In this document: positions 1-10,287 of the stretch, one piece after another
Position numbering within the stretch: position 1 is the first letter of the stretch
Layout: the number at the start of each line of letters is the position of its first letter
Assembly: GCA_001599595.1 (NCBI GenBank)
Contig: BCHH01000005.1
Coordinates: 999,552-1,063,551 of the forward strand
DNA from: Beverwykella pulmonaria
Lineage: Eukaryota; Ascomycota; Dothideomycetes; Pleosporales; Melanommataceae
Reading direction: 5' to 3'
Length of the DNA stretch: 64,000 bases
The notes under the pieces: model-generated
Told to the model about the DNA's origin: nothing
What the model saw: the letters and a program-made list of their open reading frames with translations, nothing else
Databases searched by the model: none
Position numbers and translations under genes: made by a program

Positions 1-25
1 AAAAATTAATAACTCAACAACCACG

Positions 26-1881
26 ATGGATATTGACAAAATTTTTGATGATATTTACTCGTTAAAACCAGACGAACAAAATGAGCTACCAATCAAACCA
101 GGACCTCATCGATCAACTGTGTGGCGGCGACAGAGAGGAATTACTGGCTCCCAGCATGAAGGCTACAAAAAACAACGTTTGTTAAAGGCGCAGGATACAG
201 AGGATCTCATACGCTATATAAACGATCTTACGCTTCGTGGCTTGCCGCCTACAAAGGCAATGGTTCGAAACTTCATTGGAGAGCTAGCTGAGAAGCCTCC
301 AGGCAAGAACTATATTCAGAAGTTTCTCAAGCGCAATCGAGATTGACTGGATAGTGGATATCTCAAAGCATTCGACATTAAACGAAAACGAGCTGATAAC
401 CCGGCATAGATAGGGCCATTCTACGACAGATTAGCAGAGAAGGTGAAGAAGTACGACATCCAGCCGTGTAACACATACAATATGGATGAGAAAGGCTTTT
501 TGCCAGGGATCCTTACCATGCTTGAGCGAATATTCTCCAAGGATCTCTGGGAGAGTGGCTATTTGAAGGGGGCTGGCACTAATGGCAATCGCGAGTTGAC
601 GGCAGCTGGGTCCCCCCAGCTCTCATCTACCCAGCTAAAAATACTACTCTAATAGACTCCTGGTTCCAAGACTTTGATCCTGAGACGCAGCTTTGCTACT
701 TTACTAGTACAGAGACTAGTTGGACAAATGATGAGGTGGCAATTGAGTGGGTAGAAAAAGTCTTTGATTGTGAGACTAAGGCCAAGGCTTGCAATAGCAG
801 GGACTGGAGACTTCTAATAATAGATGGCCACAGCTCGCACATTACTATAACTTTTCTTGAGTACTGTATGAAGCACAGGATCCTTGTTGATATCCTCCCA
901 CCTCATACTACTCATCAAACCCAGCCATTGGATCGTACGTTGTTTAGCCCTCTTCAAAGCGCCTACACCTCAGAGCTGAACAGCTACATGCACCGTACTC
1001 AGGGCCTCTCAGCACTTACAAAACGTGATTTCTTTAAGCTGTTCTACACAGCCTGGGTCAAATCATTTACAAAAAAGAACATCCTATCAGGATTTCAGCA
1101 GTGCGGCATCTATCCGCTTGACAAGGCTGTCGTCCTCAATACATTCAAAATAGAGCTGTCAAAAGAGCCCCCTCGGCCATCCAGCAGCAACTCCAGCAAC
1201 TCTAAGCTCTCCTTGAAAGATAAGAGAAGGATTCGGCAGCTGCTTACAGAAGAGGTATCTACGCTTACACCTAATGGCTGGCTGCTTAAGAACACGGTCC
1301 TCTATCTTCTTAATACAGCTATCCTTCTAAGAGATGAAGTATCTAATCTCCGAGCTACAGTAGTTGCAGAGAAGAAGAAGGGAAAGCGTGGCAAAAATCT
1401 TACAGAGCTTCTACGTGCTGAGGATGAGCATTACCAGCTATTTTTTAGCCCAGCTAAGGTGGCCCGTGCCAAGGAGCTGTTGCAGCAAAAGGAGGACGAA
1501 AAACAGGCCAAATTAGATCGCAAGATGGCTGAGAAGCTTAAGCGGCAGCAGAAGAAGGAGAGTGAGGAGGCTGCAAAGCAGATAAGGAAGGAGACGCGCG
1601 AGAATACCAAGCGTCATCGAGAGGCTGAGGCAGCTGCTAAAGCTCTACTCAGGCAAGAAGCAAAGGTGGCCCAAGAGCTCAATCGCCAGCTCAAAAACGA
1701 CTCCCAATTCGCTAGGAGAAACACCAAGAATCGTACTACAAGGAAAACTACTATCCAAATGGAGATAGTCGAGGACTATGAGATTATGGATGCGGAGGAA
1801 GGAGAGCCAGGGCCATCCAGGCCTCGACGGCAACGCCGTCGGCCAGGCTACTTAAAAGACTTCGAGATCTACGAGGATTGA
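26..1881 (+). pseudogene. Fot1/pogo-like transposase, degenerate
   Basis: Relic of a Fot1/pogo (Tc1-mariner superfamily) transposase of the CENP-B-like type. The N-terminal part (26-346) carries the Tc5/CENP-B-type helix-turn-helix. The same frame continues after a TGA at 344 and a TAG near 407, reaching the first catalytic Asp in YNMDEKGF. Near 608, in a C-rich run, the frame shifts by one base. The second frame (open through 661 to 1881) carries LIIDGHSSH with the second Asp, then LPPHTTHQTQPLD with the third, and a Lys/Arg/Glu-rich coiled C-terminus. With two in-frame stops and a frameshift it cannot make a transposase. The left terminus lies outside the window. The family call is firm; the subfamily is inferred. 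Confidence 0.88.
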
Positions 1882-1976
1882 TAGCTCTACTTAGTGCGAC
1901 TACAACACCAAAAAATTGAGCGATTTTACTATACTATTGAGCTCCATAGCCTCATTTTTGTGTGGGTGATGACTAA

Positions 1977-2012
1977 GGAAATTCGGTTGCACGAGCCACT
2001 CGGTTGCACGAG
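1977..2012. repeat. Short direct repeats 3' of the transposase relic
   Basis: The 13-mer CGGTTGCACGAGC occurs twice, about 20 bp apart, roughly 100 bp after the relic's stop codon. Fungal pogo-type elements often carry short repeats in their terminal regions, so this may be the right subterminal region. The left end is not in the window, so the inverted repeat cannot be confirmed. Confidence 0.35.
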
Positions 2013-2428
2013 CAGGTGGCCACCTGTACAGTATCAGGACTATCATTGTATACAGGTATAGCTAATGTACAGCGGCTTTAAGACATAGTGTAGAGATGTG
2101 GTATAGGTAGAGAATTTCTGGCCCCTATCCAGAGCCCGTGCAGTTTTTGATGCCAAGGTAAATTAGCCTCCATTTCTAGCTTGACCAGCAACAACCTAAT
2201 AGGTCGCCCCGCCCGACGAATTGGGCCTAGTGTAACGGCGCAGGGTATCAGGACGATCGGATTCGGGTGCGAATCACTACCGAGGCATATGGGAGTGCAC
2301 GAGTGAGAACGAATACCCAAGATAGAATTGACACCTATAGGCCGGGTACGAAAGGATAATCAAAAGCTACCTGATCTAACTAACGAAACGACTGGTTTAT
2401 ATACACGAAGAGAGATGAGAAATAACGA

Positions 2429-2584
2429 AGCCGAGGTACTATAGGTTCGGATAAGGACCCGTATCGGAGTTGCATCAGGAGCTGGTCAGGAACCGAGGTA
2501 ATACAGGTTCGGATATGGATCGAGCCTGTATCGGAGTTGAGTGGGGAGCAGGTCGGGAACCGAAGTCCTACCGGTTCGGATAGG
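2429..2584. repeat. Degenerate tandem repeat, unit about 65 bp
   Basis: About 2.4 diverged copies of a unit containing ACCGAGGT, GGTTCGGAT and GTATCGGAGTTG. The surrounding stretch 1882-2890 has no coding signal I can support and no recognisable element ends. Confidence 0.6.
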
Positions 2585-2891
2585 AATATGTAAGCTGGAG
2601 GGCGGAGGAAAGAGGTGTCAAGATGTGTATTGTATGTGATGTATGTACAGCTGATATATATATGACGGACTGATTAGTCAGTGGCATATCCACGTGACAT
2701 TATGGTGTCCTCGGCTTACAGAATAGGATCTGTATCGGGATCGGGCAGGGAGCGGTTCGGTCACGTGATGGAACGATTGTTCGAATCGTTACACCTAGCA
2801 TAGGTCTCTTTTCTGAGATTATGCGGTAGAACCACGTGTTAAAGGTTTTGCCACTTGAACGTTAGCAGAGGTGGACGAACACCTTGATCGC

Positions 2892-3913
2892 GCTAGCAGG
2901 GAGGACGGCCGACCCGTTTTGGCCACACCCTTGTCTGAGAGGCGTTGAACTTATTCTGGCGTGGAGGAAGAAAGTGGTTGAAATAGATTTCATATATTGT
3001 GTCACGGTAACCACCGCGACACCTATCAAACCGTCCCGAACGACCGCCTCGAACGACCGTCCCGAACGACCGCCTCGAACGACCGTCCCGAACGACCGTC
3101 CTGAACGACCGTCCTGAACGACCGTCTCAAACGACGATCCCGACAAGTACCGTACTCTGCAGCACAGTACTTCATACACCCGACATTGCGCACAATACCG
3201 ACTAATACCCATTGCGCACATCTGTACTCTGACTTACAGTACACCGACGGTGACGACCGTCGGCACAGTACTGTTACTCACAGTACTCTCCGAACGACGA
3301 GCTCGGCAACTAGCCGACCTAACCTGAAATGCTCAACCGAGCCCCAACCGGGCTCGGCCCGCGCACGAACCAGACCCCTGATGCACGAACCATGCTAAGT
3401 ATTTATTCAACCGCGAAGGACCTCTGGTCGAGCTCCTTACGCAACGTCTTGTATGATAATTCATCGCACCTGAGATTGTATCTGTAGCTTTCTGATATTC
3501 AATTGAGTCTCTATCCACTGCTTCCGATAGCCTCTCGTGACATATTGCCACTTGTGGCGGGTGGGCGCCAAGAGATTTCAAGGTTAGATCAGATCTCGGG
3601 AGACGGAGGGGCTCTGGAATCGGACAGTTGGAACAAGATTCACTGCGGGATCTAATCAAAATAGAGCCACCTCTTCCCTGCACAACTATAGACAGCTGTC
3701 ACGTGATTTTGTTTCTGGTTCCTAGATTTGGGATCTCGCTCTGTTTCCGAAATCTTATTTTGACCCTTGGAACATAATCTCTTGGCACCCGCCCGCCACA
3801 AGTGGCGATATCTGATGTCTATTTCAACCTCTTTCTTCCTCCACGCCAGAATAAATTCAACGCCTTTCAGACAAGGGTATGGCAGGTGTGGTTCGGCCGT
3901 CCTCCCTGCTAGC
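2892..3913. mobile_element. Long-TIR MITE-like element, split by a solo LTR
   Basis: The ends begin GCTAGCAGGGAGGACGGCCG at left and carry its reverse complement at right. The inverted similarity continues for about 135 bp on each side, including GGCGTGGAGGAAGAAAG and CCACTTGTGGCGGG. Removing the LTR at 3000-3542 and one copy of its 5-bp duplication leaves an element of about 474 bp with no coding capacity, so a non-autonomous DNA element. The junction rebuilt this way matches the uninterrupted copy near 15040. The target duplication is uncertain; TA just inside the GCTAGC end is the simplest reading. Related copies lie at 14943-17860 and 9708-9767. Confidence 0.85.
3000..3542 (-). mobile_element. 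Solo LTR, family A
   Basis: Read on the minus strand it starts TGTCACGAGAGGCTATC and ends CGTGACA. It is flanked by TATTG on both sides (2995-2999 and 3543-3547), a clean 5-bp target duplication. There are no internal retrotransposon genes, so it is a solo LTR. It contains a short tandem array of GAACGACCGTCC-like units (about 3030-3130). It sits inside the MITE. Other family members are at 36730-37121 and, truncated, at 14145-14320. Confidence 0.92.
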
Positions 3914-3992
3914 GTTATTGGAGGAGTTTTTCAGTTTAACGATGCTGAAGTGGCGAATTATTGACGCGTACGTAGTTCTAGAAGTAGCTATC

Positions 3993-4268
3993 TGTGACGG
4001 TAACCGTCGTTCCCGTCACACACACGCTTGTCGCGTGAGTGCCCCTGCACCTTGACCGCTGTTCCTGCGCCTTGACCATGCCCCTGCGCCTTGACCATGC
4101 TCCTGCGCCTTGACCACATCCCTGAGTATATAGCCGAGGCACCCCATCGTTTCTTTGTTCTCCAGCTTTCCTCTTCGACAACCACGATAGTCGTACGTAG
4201 CCCGTCAATCTAGAGAATCAGATGTTTGTTCATCTCGCGTTCCCTTGTGATGCTGCGTCTTCGTGACA
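3993..4268 (-). mobile_element. LTR, family B (no target duplication)
   Basis: 276 bp, reading on the minus strand from TGTCACGAAGACGCAGC to GGTTACCGTCACA. It is nearly identical to the copy at 6335-6610 but in the opposite orientation. Four imperfect 18-bp units with core GGTCAAGGCGCAGG lie inside. The flanks are CTATC and ATAAC, which do not match, unlike the second copy, so recombination or mutation after insertion is likely. The next 330 bp (4269-4602) are AT-rich with no recognisable feature. Confidence 0.85.
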
Positions 4269-4602
4269 ATAACACTAGACCTACTCTCTACTTTGCAGAG
4301 TCTTTGTTTATAGAAATGTATTAGAATTATGCTGTAAAAGGTCTTATTTAAATATAACAACAACTTGATAATCTACTAAGTAAATAGCTATATAGCAGGG
4401 TTTAGGGTATATAGCAACAATAACTAATTATTCCTATTTGAACAAGCCACGAACAAGCAAGCCACAATCAAGCTAACGACAGCACCGTGAACAATCAATC
4501 AATCAAGTTGGGACCATCAATATGAACAAGCAGGCAAGCTGGCGGCAGTGAGCTTGATTGATTGATTGTTGCCTACTCTGCTAAACAATACAGCCCAGCC
4601 AA

Positions 4603-5129
4603 CTAAGACGGCGGCACATAGGTCATGCCAGCCTCCTGCTTGGGCTGGACGTTCACGACGGCAGCATTCGTCTTCAAGGCATCGACGTGCCCGGCGTGGG
4701 TGGCAATCTCCTTGTCCTGCTGGATCAGATCGCACGGCCGGCAGAAGCACGAGAGCAGGAAGTCGTTGATCCAGGAGCCGGAGAGGCCGTACGTCTCCCG
4801 GATCTTGGAGCGGTTCTTGCGCTGGAACCGGCCGGCCAGACAGCAGCATAGCTGGTACTTGACGCACTGCGAAGGGTTCGGTCAGCAGCTGTCGCGTCGT
4901 GCGGACTCGCGAGGGAGGAGACGTACGTCGCCGTTGAAGATTTCGAAGCCGGTCGAGGCCGGGTCACCCTTCTCGAGACGATGCACGACTCGGCCGTACA
5001 GGATGCATGGCGCGACTGGATGATCGGTCAGCACACGTCGCGGTAAGGCAGCAGCAAGGACATACAGTACGCGATAAGGAAGGTGTCGAGCGGCTTCAAG
5101 AAGTCGGTAACAGGATGAGTCCAGTTCAT
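4603..5129 (-). CDS. PLAC8 / Cys-rich domain protein
   Basis: Small Cys-rich protein of the PLAC8 (Pcr/fruit-weight) family, whose fungal members are membrane-associated proteins of poorly known role. Exons are 5066-5129, 4927-5015 and 4603-4866, with 50-bp and 60-bp GT-AG introns, giving 138 residues in one frame. Family signatures are APCILYGR (CPC-like loop after a hydrophobic stretch), KYQLCCCLAGRFQRKNRSKI, and LLSCFCRPCDLIQQDKEI with its typical C-x-x-P-C and Q-x-x-x-E spacing. The start is the ATG before NWTHPVTDF; an extra 5' exon near 5247 (Met-Ala-Phe then GTAAGA) is possible. The gene lies between two inverted family-B LTRs. The family call is strong; the first exon is less certain. 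Confidence 0.82.
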
Positions 5130-6012
5130 GGCGATGAAAGGGTTGAATGAATGACGGTGAAAAGGTACTATTAAATGGTAACGTCGAAGATGCGCAGCGT
5201 AAGAATGGCAGATGGAGAAAATCGAATCGATCTCTTACGAAGGCCATCTTCTGGACGTCCTCCTCTTAATAAAGGAGACCTCTCGTGCTCAACTGCCCAG
5301 AAACGGCTGACCTCCTGAGCTGAAAACCGCGAGAGGTGGCGCTCCTTGGCGTGCTAGCTGAGTTGCCTGCGGCTTCGCAGGACCGCAGATCGGGACCTTG
5401 TCGGTTCGTTGCAGGCAGCTGAGAGGTGCATCGCGTGCTCGGCCTCATCTCTTGCGTAAAGTTGCTAAAGAAATGTATACGGTGGTGTGCATCACTCCTA
5501 CATACTTCTTCCCTTTACAACAGTAAAGCGTCGACGAGAGCATAGCAACCAAGGAGTTCCCGCAGTATTAGAGAACGATAGGTTCTAGAATGTAGCTGGC
5601 ATTTGGGGGCGGCGAGTTTTAAGATTTTGTGGCTTTCGAGCCGGAACTTCCCAGGCTCAAGTGAGCCAAGATTCTGATAACTGCCTTCCAACGAGGAATA
5701 CTGTGTATGCTGGACCTTTGGTTGCTAGAGGATTGCCAGCCTGAAGTCGTGTCAGCAATAACGCTGACGCTATAATCTAGATGGTTTACGGAGTTCGAGT
5801 CTAGACTTATCATTCCATCTCTTTAATAGTATGACTATCTACATGCACCTTTAGCATGAAACCTACAAAGTAGATTGGTGTTTAGACTTAGCTTGTCCCG
5901 ATTTGGGGCTGTACAGCCTCAGCCTCGTACTTTAGCCATCACTGAGCGTGGTATTGGCCAAATAATGGATCTGAAAACGGAATGATACATAGCACTATCG
6001 GTTTCTAGTAAC
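5130..6012. other. Intergenic, nothing recognised
   Basis: Upstream of the PLAC8 gene and downstream of the 17-bp array. It contains the likely PLAC8 promoter. No coding frame, RNA gene or element terminus could be supported. Confidence 0.5.
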
Positions 6013-6153
6013 GTAGTTTATAAGCGAGTCGGAATATAAGCGAGTCGCGAATATAAGCGAGTCGGGAATATAAGCGAGTCGGGAATATAAGCGAGTCGGG
6101 AATATAAGCGAGTCGGAATATAAGCGAGTCGGGAATATAAGCGAGTCGCGAAT
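6013..6153. repeat. Tandem 17-bp repeat, about 8 copies
   Basis: Head-to-tail copies of GCGAGTCGGGAATATAA with one-base variants (GCGAA, GGAA). The array ends about 40 bp before the ATG of a Fot1-like transposase relic, so it probably belongs to that element's left terminal region. Arrays of short repeats in the termini are known for some pogo-like elements; the link here is inferred from position. Confidence 0.85.
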
Positions 6154-6190
6154 CTCTTAGTTTTTCACGACGCGTCAACTATCAACTACA

Positions 6191-6735
6191 ATGCCTCCAC
6201 CAACGCCTATTCAATTGCCCTACAATGAAGCAGATATCCTCCTAGCTATCTCAGCTGTTAATAAGAAGCAAGTAAAGAATATTTATCAAGCTGCACTCTC
6301 GTTTAGTGTTCTAGATAGTACGCTGCACAACTAGTGTCACGAAGACGCAGCATCACAAGGGAACGCGAGATGAACAAACATCTGATTCTCTAGATTGACG
6401 GGCTACGTACGACTATCGTGGTTGTCGAAGAGGAAAGCTGGAGAACAAAGAAACGATGGGGTGCCTCGGCTATATACTCAGGGATGTGGTCAAGGCGCAG
6501 GAGCATGGTCAAGGCGCAGGGGCATGGTCAAGGCGCAGGAACAGCGGTCAAAGCTCAGGGGCACTCACGCGACAAGCGTGTGTGTGACGGGAACAACGGT
6601 TACCGTCACAACTAGCGCGCTAGAAAGCCTTTATAATACAATTATAAGCCTAAATTAAAGAAGCTTACTAAGCTAGAAGAGGAGGTAATTGCCAGGCATA
6701 TACTTGATCTAGATTTGCAAGGCTTTGCGTGTTGA
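6191..6735 (+). pseudogene. Fot1/pogo-like transposase N-terminal fragment
   Basis: From ATG 6191 the frame reads MPPPTPIQLPYNEADILLAI, then a helix-turn-helix like those of Fot1-type transposases (AISAVNKKQVKNIYQAALSF). A family-B LTR interrupts it at 6335. After the LTR the reading continues, with stops, into KLTKLEEEVIARHILDLD, the hallmark start of the Tc5/CENP-B-type second DNA-binding domain. The catalytic DDE region is absent. It is therefore a truncated, LTR-disrupted relic, different in sequence from the relic at 26-1881. Confidence 0.8.
6335..6610 (+). mobile_element. Solo LTR, family B
   Basis: Starts TGTCACGAAGACGCAGC and ends GGTTACCGTCACA, 276 bp, flanked on both sides by ACTAG (6330-6334 and 6611-6615), a perfect 5-bp target duplication. 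It carries the same 18-bp internal units as the inverted copy at 3993-4268. It is inserted in the helix-turn-helix region of a Fot1-like relic. Confidence 0.93.
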
Positions 6736-7429
6736 AGTATATATACTACGCAATGCATGATCTTGTATCGTGTGCACAATCTTTTTCAACAGGTTATGAG
6801 CCCGGACGCTTTCGCTACCTCAGCAGCCAGTCAGAGGGCTGCTAGAGGGGTGAGTGACCATAAGCAAAGCCAGAGCCGTAAATGCTTCTTTCTCATTCAG
6901 ATATGTAGCCGAAGGGGCGCATATTTATTTTATTATTTATCTATTTAGAGCTAGAGCCTAAGCTACTTTTAAGTCATAATCTAATTAAGCCATGAGCGCC
7001 AGAACCCCCCTGCCTTAATTGCGGGGGAGTGTTCCTCAGGGTGTTGACCTCTTGATATCGAAGGCTAGAATTTTGAAAGCAGGGTCTAGATCCCTAGACC
7101 GTTGCTCCATGCTATAAATAATGTAATCTTTTCAGCTGCTGCACTCTGATGCACGTAGATCTAATTGGCTGTGCGACGAGCTCTAAAAGCGCCATAAATA
7201 TTTTCAGCTTGACGCGACAAGAAACATTTCGTCAGGCGGAACTTGCATGATCTTTCACGATTTGCATCACGCAGGAATACAACAATCCATTAATCCGATC
7301 TTACCAGTAGAGAAGGAACCGCTCGCACAAACAATATCTTCAGCCTACCAAAAGACAGCGCGGGGACGGTGCATCTAATTGTAATTCAACCGCGTAGCCC
7401 CTTTTTACATCGATTGACGTTTCCAGAAC
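6736..7429. other. Intergenic, AT-rich; possible promoter at right
   Basis: Degenerate sequence with a polypurine stretch near 7020 (GCGGGGGAGTGTT) that resembles the junction before a Copia-type 3' LTR, but no matching LTR end was found. The last 150 bp should contain the promoter of the proline-rich protein gene. Confidence 0.35.
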
Positions 7430-7975
7430 ATGGACAAGGCGAACGACGCACCAGAGGTCGTGATAGTCGACCGATCTCTACCCCAAGTCGTCACGGATGA
7501 GAAGAACTCGGCCGACGCATCCAACCCGGGCATCCTGCCGCCACAACCCGCCTACCACAGCACAATGTTCCAGTACGGCCAAAGCCCCGTGTCGCCCATA
7601 ACAACACCCAGCATCCAGCCTGACACGCCGTACCAGTCGCCGTACCCGCCGCCCATGGCGCCGTACCCGACCGGCGGGCCTCAGGCGCCGTACCAGCAGG
7701 GCCACCAGTACGCGCCGGGCCCGCCCAGCTACATCGGCAGCCCGCAGCCGGCCCAGGGCTACCCGGTGCAGCCGCAGACGATGATATACCAGCCGCCGCC
7801 GCCAGCGGCGCAGCCCCAGCAGGACGGTAAGCCGGGCAAGGCCGAGGCGAACCCGAAGCTGTCGAAGAAGGGCCAGGCCGGCGCGCTGGCGGGGGGCGCG
7901 GCGGTCGGGGCGGGCTTGTATTGCTGTTGTGCGGATTGGATGGATTCTTGTTGCTGTTGCTGTTGCTGTTGCTGA
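7430..7975 (+). CDS. Proline-rich protein with Cys-rich (CYSTM-like) tail
   Basis: 181 residues, no intron needed. Residues 1-40 are acidic and polar. About 40-140 are rich in Pro, Gln, Tyr and Gly (PYQSPYPPPMAPYP, PQPAQGYPVQ), typical of disordered YPQ-rich tails. The C-terminus has a Gly/Ala stretch (GALAGGAAVGAGLY) followed by a run of Cys (CCCADWMDSCCCCCCCC). This layout resembles CYSTM-type small membrane-associated proteins, which have a Pro-rich head and a C-terminal Cys-rich membrane segment. The last Cys codons come from a TGTTGC hexanucleotide repeat that runs into the TGA stop, so the tail length may vary between strains. The family link is by architecture only. Confidence 0.68.
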   Translation: MDKANDAPEVVIVDRSLPQVVTDEKNSADASNPGILPPQPAYHSTMFQYGQSPVSPITTPSIQPDTPYQSPYPPPMAPYPTGGPQAPYQQGHQYAPGPPSYIGSPQPAQGYPVQPQTMIYQPPPPAAQPQQDGKPGKAEANPKLSKKGQAGALAGGAAVGAGLYCCCADWMDSCCCCCCCC

Positions 7976-8778
7976 GGGGGGTGGGGTTCGGGTAGTCGAA
8001 ACGCGAAGGAATTTAATGGTTATGCCAGCGGAGTTACTGAGATGGAAGTTAGCTAGTTCCGAAGTATCGTTTCAATCTATTGTCGGTACTTTACATTCAT
8101 GGAGCGAACCTCGGATCATTGAGCGAAGCACTGGCAGTAAGACGGCGACGACGCACCAGGGCGGTGTTGAAACTGGCCGTATTTTGTTCTAATCTCAATC
8201 AAAACTAGCTGCTCGACGACGACTTCGGAGATGAGATGACTACTTCCAGAAACCGCAATAGCTCAGAGTAAATCTCCTGAACGAACCTAAAGGGTTTGTC
8301 TGTGCTAATCGAGCAGATTGCTTCGTAGATATGTGCAGGAGTTAAGAATGACTGGGAGAGGAGATCCAACTTCTTGATCTTCCATTACTCTCATCTAGAA
8401 TAAAGAGCATATGGAGCATCATAGATAACATTTATCTGGCATGTTTTGACGTTAGAATCCGAGAGATCGGCTTGATGGACGTGCAAAGCAGGAACTAGGG
8501 ATGTCACGTCATCACAATAGCAGTTGCATCACAACCTTGATCGAAGAGACGAGGTTCCATGGTTTCACAAGCACTTTCTAATCATCATTATTATTAGGAG
8601 GTGTCACCAGCGATAGGAAGTCCTCCGTATGCTTAGACCGCGAAACTTGCGTTTTCCTGCTGTAAACCAAACAAACCACAACCACAAACTCAGCGTCGAC
8701 GATCAAGTGCAGTCCATTAATCTAGCAAACCATGAAGCGGTGCAAAAATTGGACGAGACATTGCACAACGTCAAGACT
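7976..8778. other. Intergenic, nothing recognised
   Basis: Lies between the 3' ends of the proline-rich gene and the minus-strand repeat protein. No convincing coding frame or RNA gene. Confidence 0.4.
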
Positions 8779-9492
8779 TCAACCATTGCTCGGTCCAGGG
8801 ACAGTATTAGGTCCAGGGTTAGTACTCGATCCAGGAATAGTGCTCGTCGAAGGGACTGTATTTGGCTCAGAGACAGTGCTCGGTCTCGGGAGAGTACTTG
8901 GTATAGGAGGATTGTTCGGCCCGGGGATAGTGTTTTGAAGAGGGAAGATATTCTGACCTGAGGTAGTGTTCGGTGTAAGGAGAATGCTTGGTCCAGGGAA
9001 AGTAGTCAGCTCAGGAATAGTGCTTGATCTAGAAACAGTGTTCTGAGGAGGGAAGATGTTCTGACTAGGGGCAGTGTTTGGCTGCGGGATAGCGCTCACG
9101 CAAGCCCGGATGGCATTAATGACGATTTGAACGTGGCCGAAGAGGTTCATTTGGGACTTTGTGACGAGCATGAGGCGGTAGACCAACTCTAGGCCGTTGG
9201 TGGCCAAACTCTCTATCTCCTGGATCTTGAGAAGGGAGTTCGATTCCGGTTTAAGTGAGATGAAGCCCATGTCGATGTCCGTGCTTTGGAATTGGTTCAC
9301 CCATTGACTGTACATGGTGCTGGCCTGATGGCTATAGCTGTTGCTGTATTGCGCGTGGAACTTGAGGTTTGTAATTGTGGAATGAAGGAATGGAGGTGGC
9401 TGGACGATTAATGGGAGAATATTGATCTCCATGTCCTTGGCCCGGAGTATTGTGAGTTGTCGACGTTGTGTGCTTACCGTGTCCGTGCGCAT
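8779..9492 (-). CDS. Hypothetical protein with Pro/Ser/Thr/Asn-rich C-terminal repeats
   Basis: One open frame of 237 residues. Residues 1-130 are unlike any family I recognise, with predicted helical stretches around SLLKIQEIESLATNGLELVY. From about 135 to the end runs an imperfect 8-residue repeat of the form Pro-Gly-Pro-Asn-Thr-Val-Pro-x, encoded by 24-bp minisatellite units. No signal peptide or membrane segment is seen. The repeat array alone would keep several frames open, so the N-terminal half is the better evidence for a gene. It could be a host gene or a degenerate element-encoded protein. Confidence 0.45.
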   Translation of the reverse strand: MRTDTVSTQRRQLTILRAKDMEINILPLIVQPPPFLHSTITNLKFHAQYSNSYSHQASTMYSQWVNQFQSTDIDMGFISLKPESNSLLKIQEIESLATNGLELVYRLMLVTKSQMNLFGHVQIVINAIRACVSAIPQPNTAPSQNIFPPQNTVSRSSTIPELTTFPGPSILLTPNTTSGQNIFPLQNTIPGPNNPPIPSTLPRPSTVSEPNTVPSTSTIPGSSTNPGPNTVPGPSNG

Positions 9493-9707
9493 GATGCGCG
9501 GATTCGCGTGATGCGCGGCATTTTACTAGGAAAATGATCTGAAAATCAAAGAAAATGGCCGACTTTAAAGCGGTAACTTTATTTTTACTATTTATTTTTT
9601 AAACCCTTCTCTATATAAGTAGTTACTAAGGCTTGAATTAACAACTTTGCCTTACAAATTTTGTCAGTTAATGATAGTTTGAAAAGAAATGGAAAAAAAT
9701 GGAAAAA

Positions 9708-9767
9708 ATTTCAACGCCTCCCACACAAGGGTGTGGCCGGTGCGGCCCGGCTGCCCTCCCTGCTAGT
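9708..9767 (-). mobile_element. Fragment of the long-TIR MITE (right end)
   Basis: About 60 bp matching the right terminus of the element at 2892-3913, running from TTCAACGCCT through ACAAGGGTGTGGCCGG to CCTCCCTGCTAG. No left end is found nearby, so it is a truncated copy. The flanking 9493-9707 and 9768-10287 hold no gene I can support. Confidence 0.65.
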
Positions 9768-10287
9768 AGTGGCGAGTTGAAGTACTTTTGTGCTTGATTA
9801 TCTGCTTGTCAATGCTGCTAATTATGCTGCATGCACACGGACAGTTTAGGCACAAAACTCAGAGTCATATAGAAATTAAAAACCGTGCGCTGCCGCTAAT
9901 TAAAATTGTGATACGTCCTGCAACATTTGAGGCGTGAGAGAGCTGTTATGTGATTGATTTGAGTATGTCAATTGTCCCTTGCATATCTGAAGTGTAGACC
10001 TCTCGGCCAGATTAAGTGAGCCTAAATGTTTTAGTTTGGAAGGATCGGAGTGTGCGGAAATAGCTCAGCGGGGTTTGATTGTTAGGAGGGTTGCCGAAGG
10101 ACATGGGCAATGTTTGAGTCGCCAAGTATCTAATGTTATACGAGGTGGTCACTTACTGAGCCTGAGTCGGGTTAGGACAGGTCGGATTGGATGGAGCCGT
10201 CATACGGGATGTTGGTGGTAAGAGTATCGGAATCCTTGGCGAGACAAAGAGATGAACAATCCGCACTTCAGTGACAAACGATATCAC

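Noticed and set aside
2200..2300. tRNA-like B-box near GGTGCGAATCAC
   Set aside because: No A-box, no foldable acceptor stem and no T-run after it.
4517..4867. 116-codon minus-strand frame over the PLAC8 gene
   Set aside because: It is an out-of-phase reading of the last exon; the PLAC8 Cys pattern is in the other frame.
6013..6153. CRISPR-like or centromeric array
   Set aside because: Contiguous 17-bp units with no spacers, tied to a transposon relic.
3993..6610. One complete LTR retrotransposon bounded by the two family-B LTRs
   Set aside because: The LTRs are in opposite orientation, one has its own target duplication, and no gag or pol sequence lies between.
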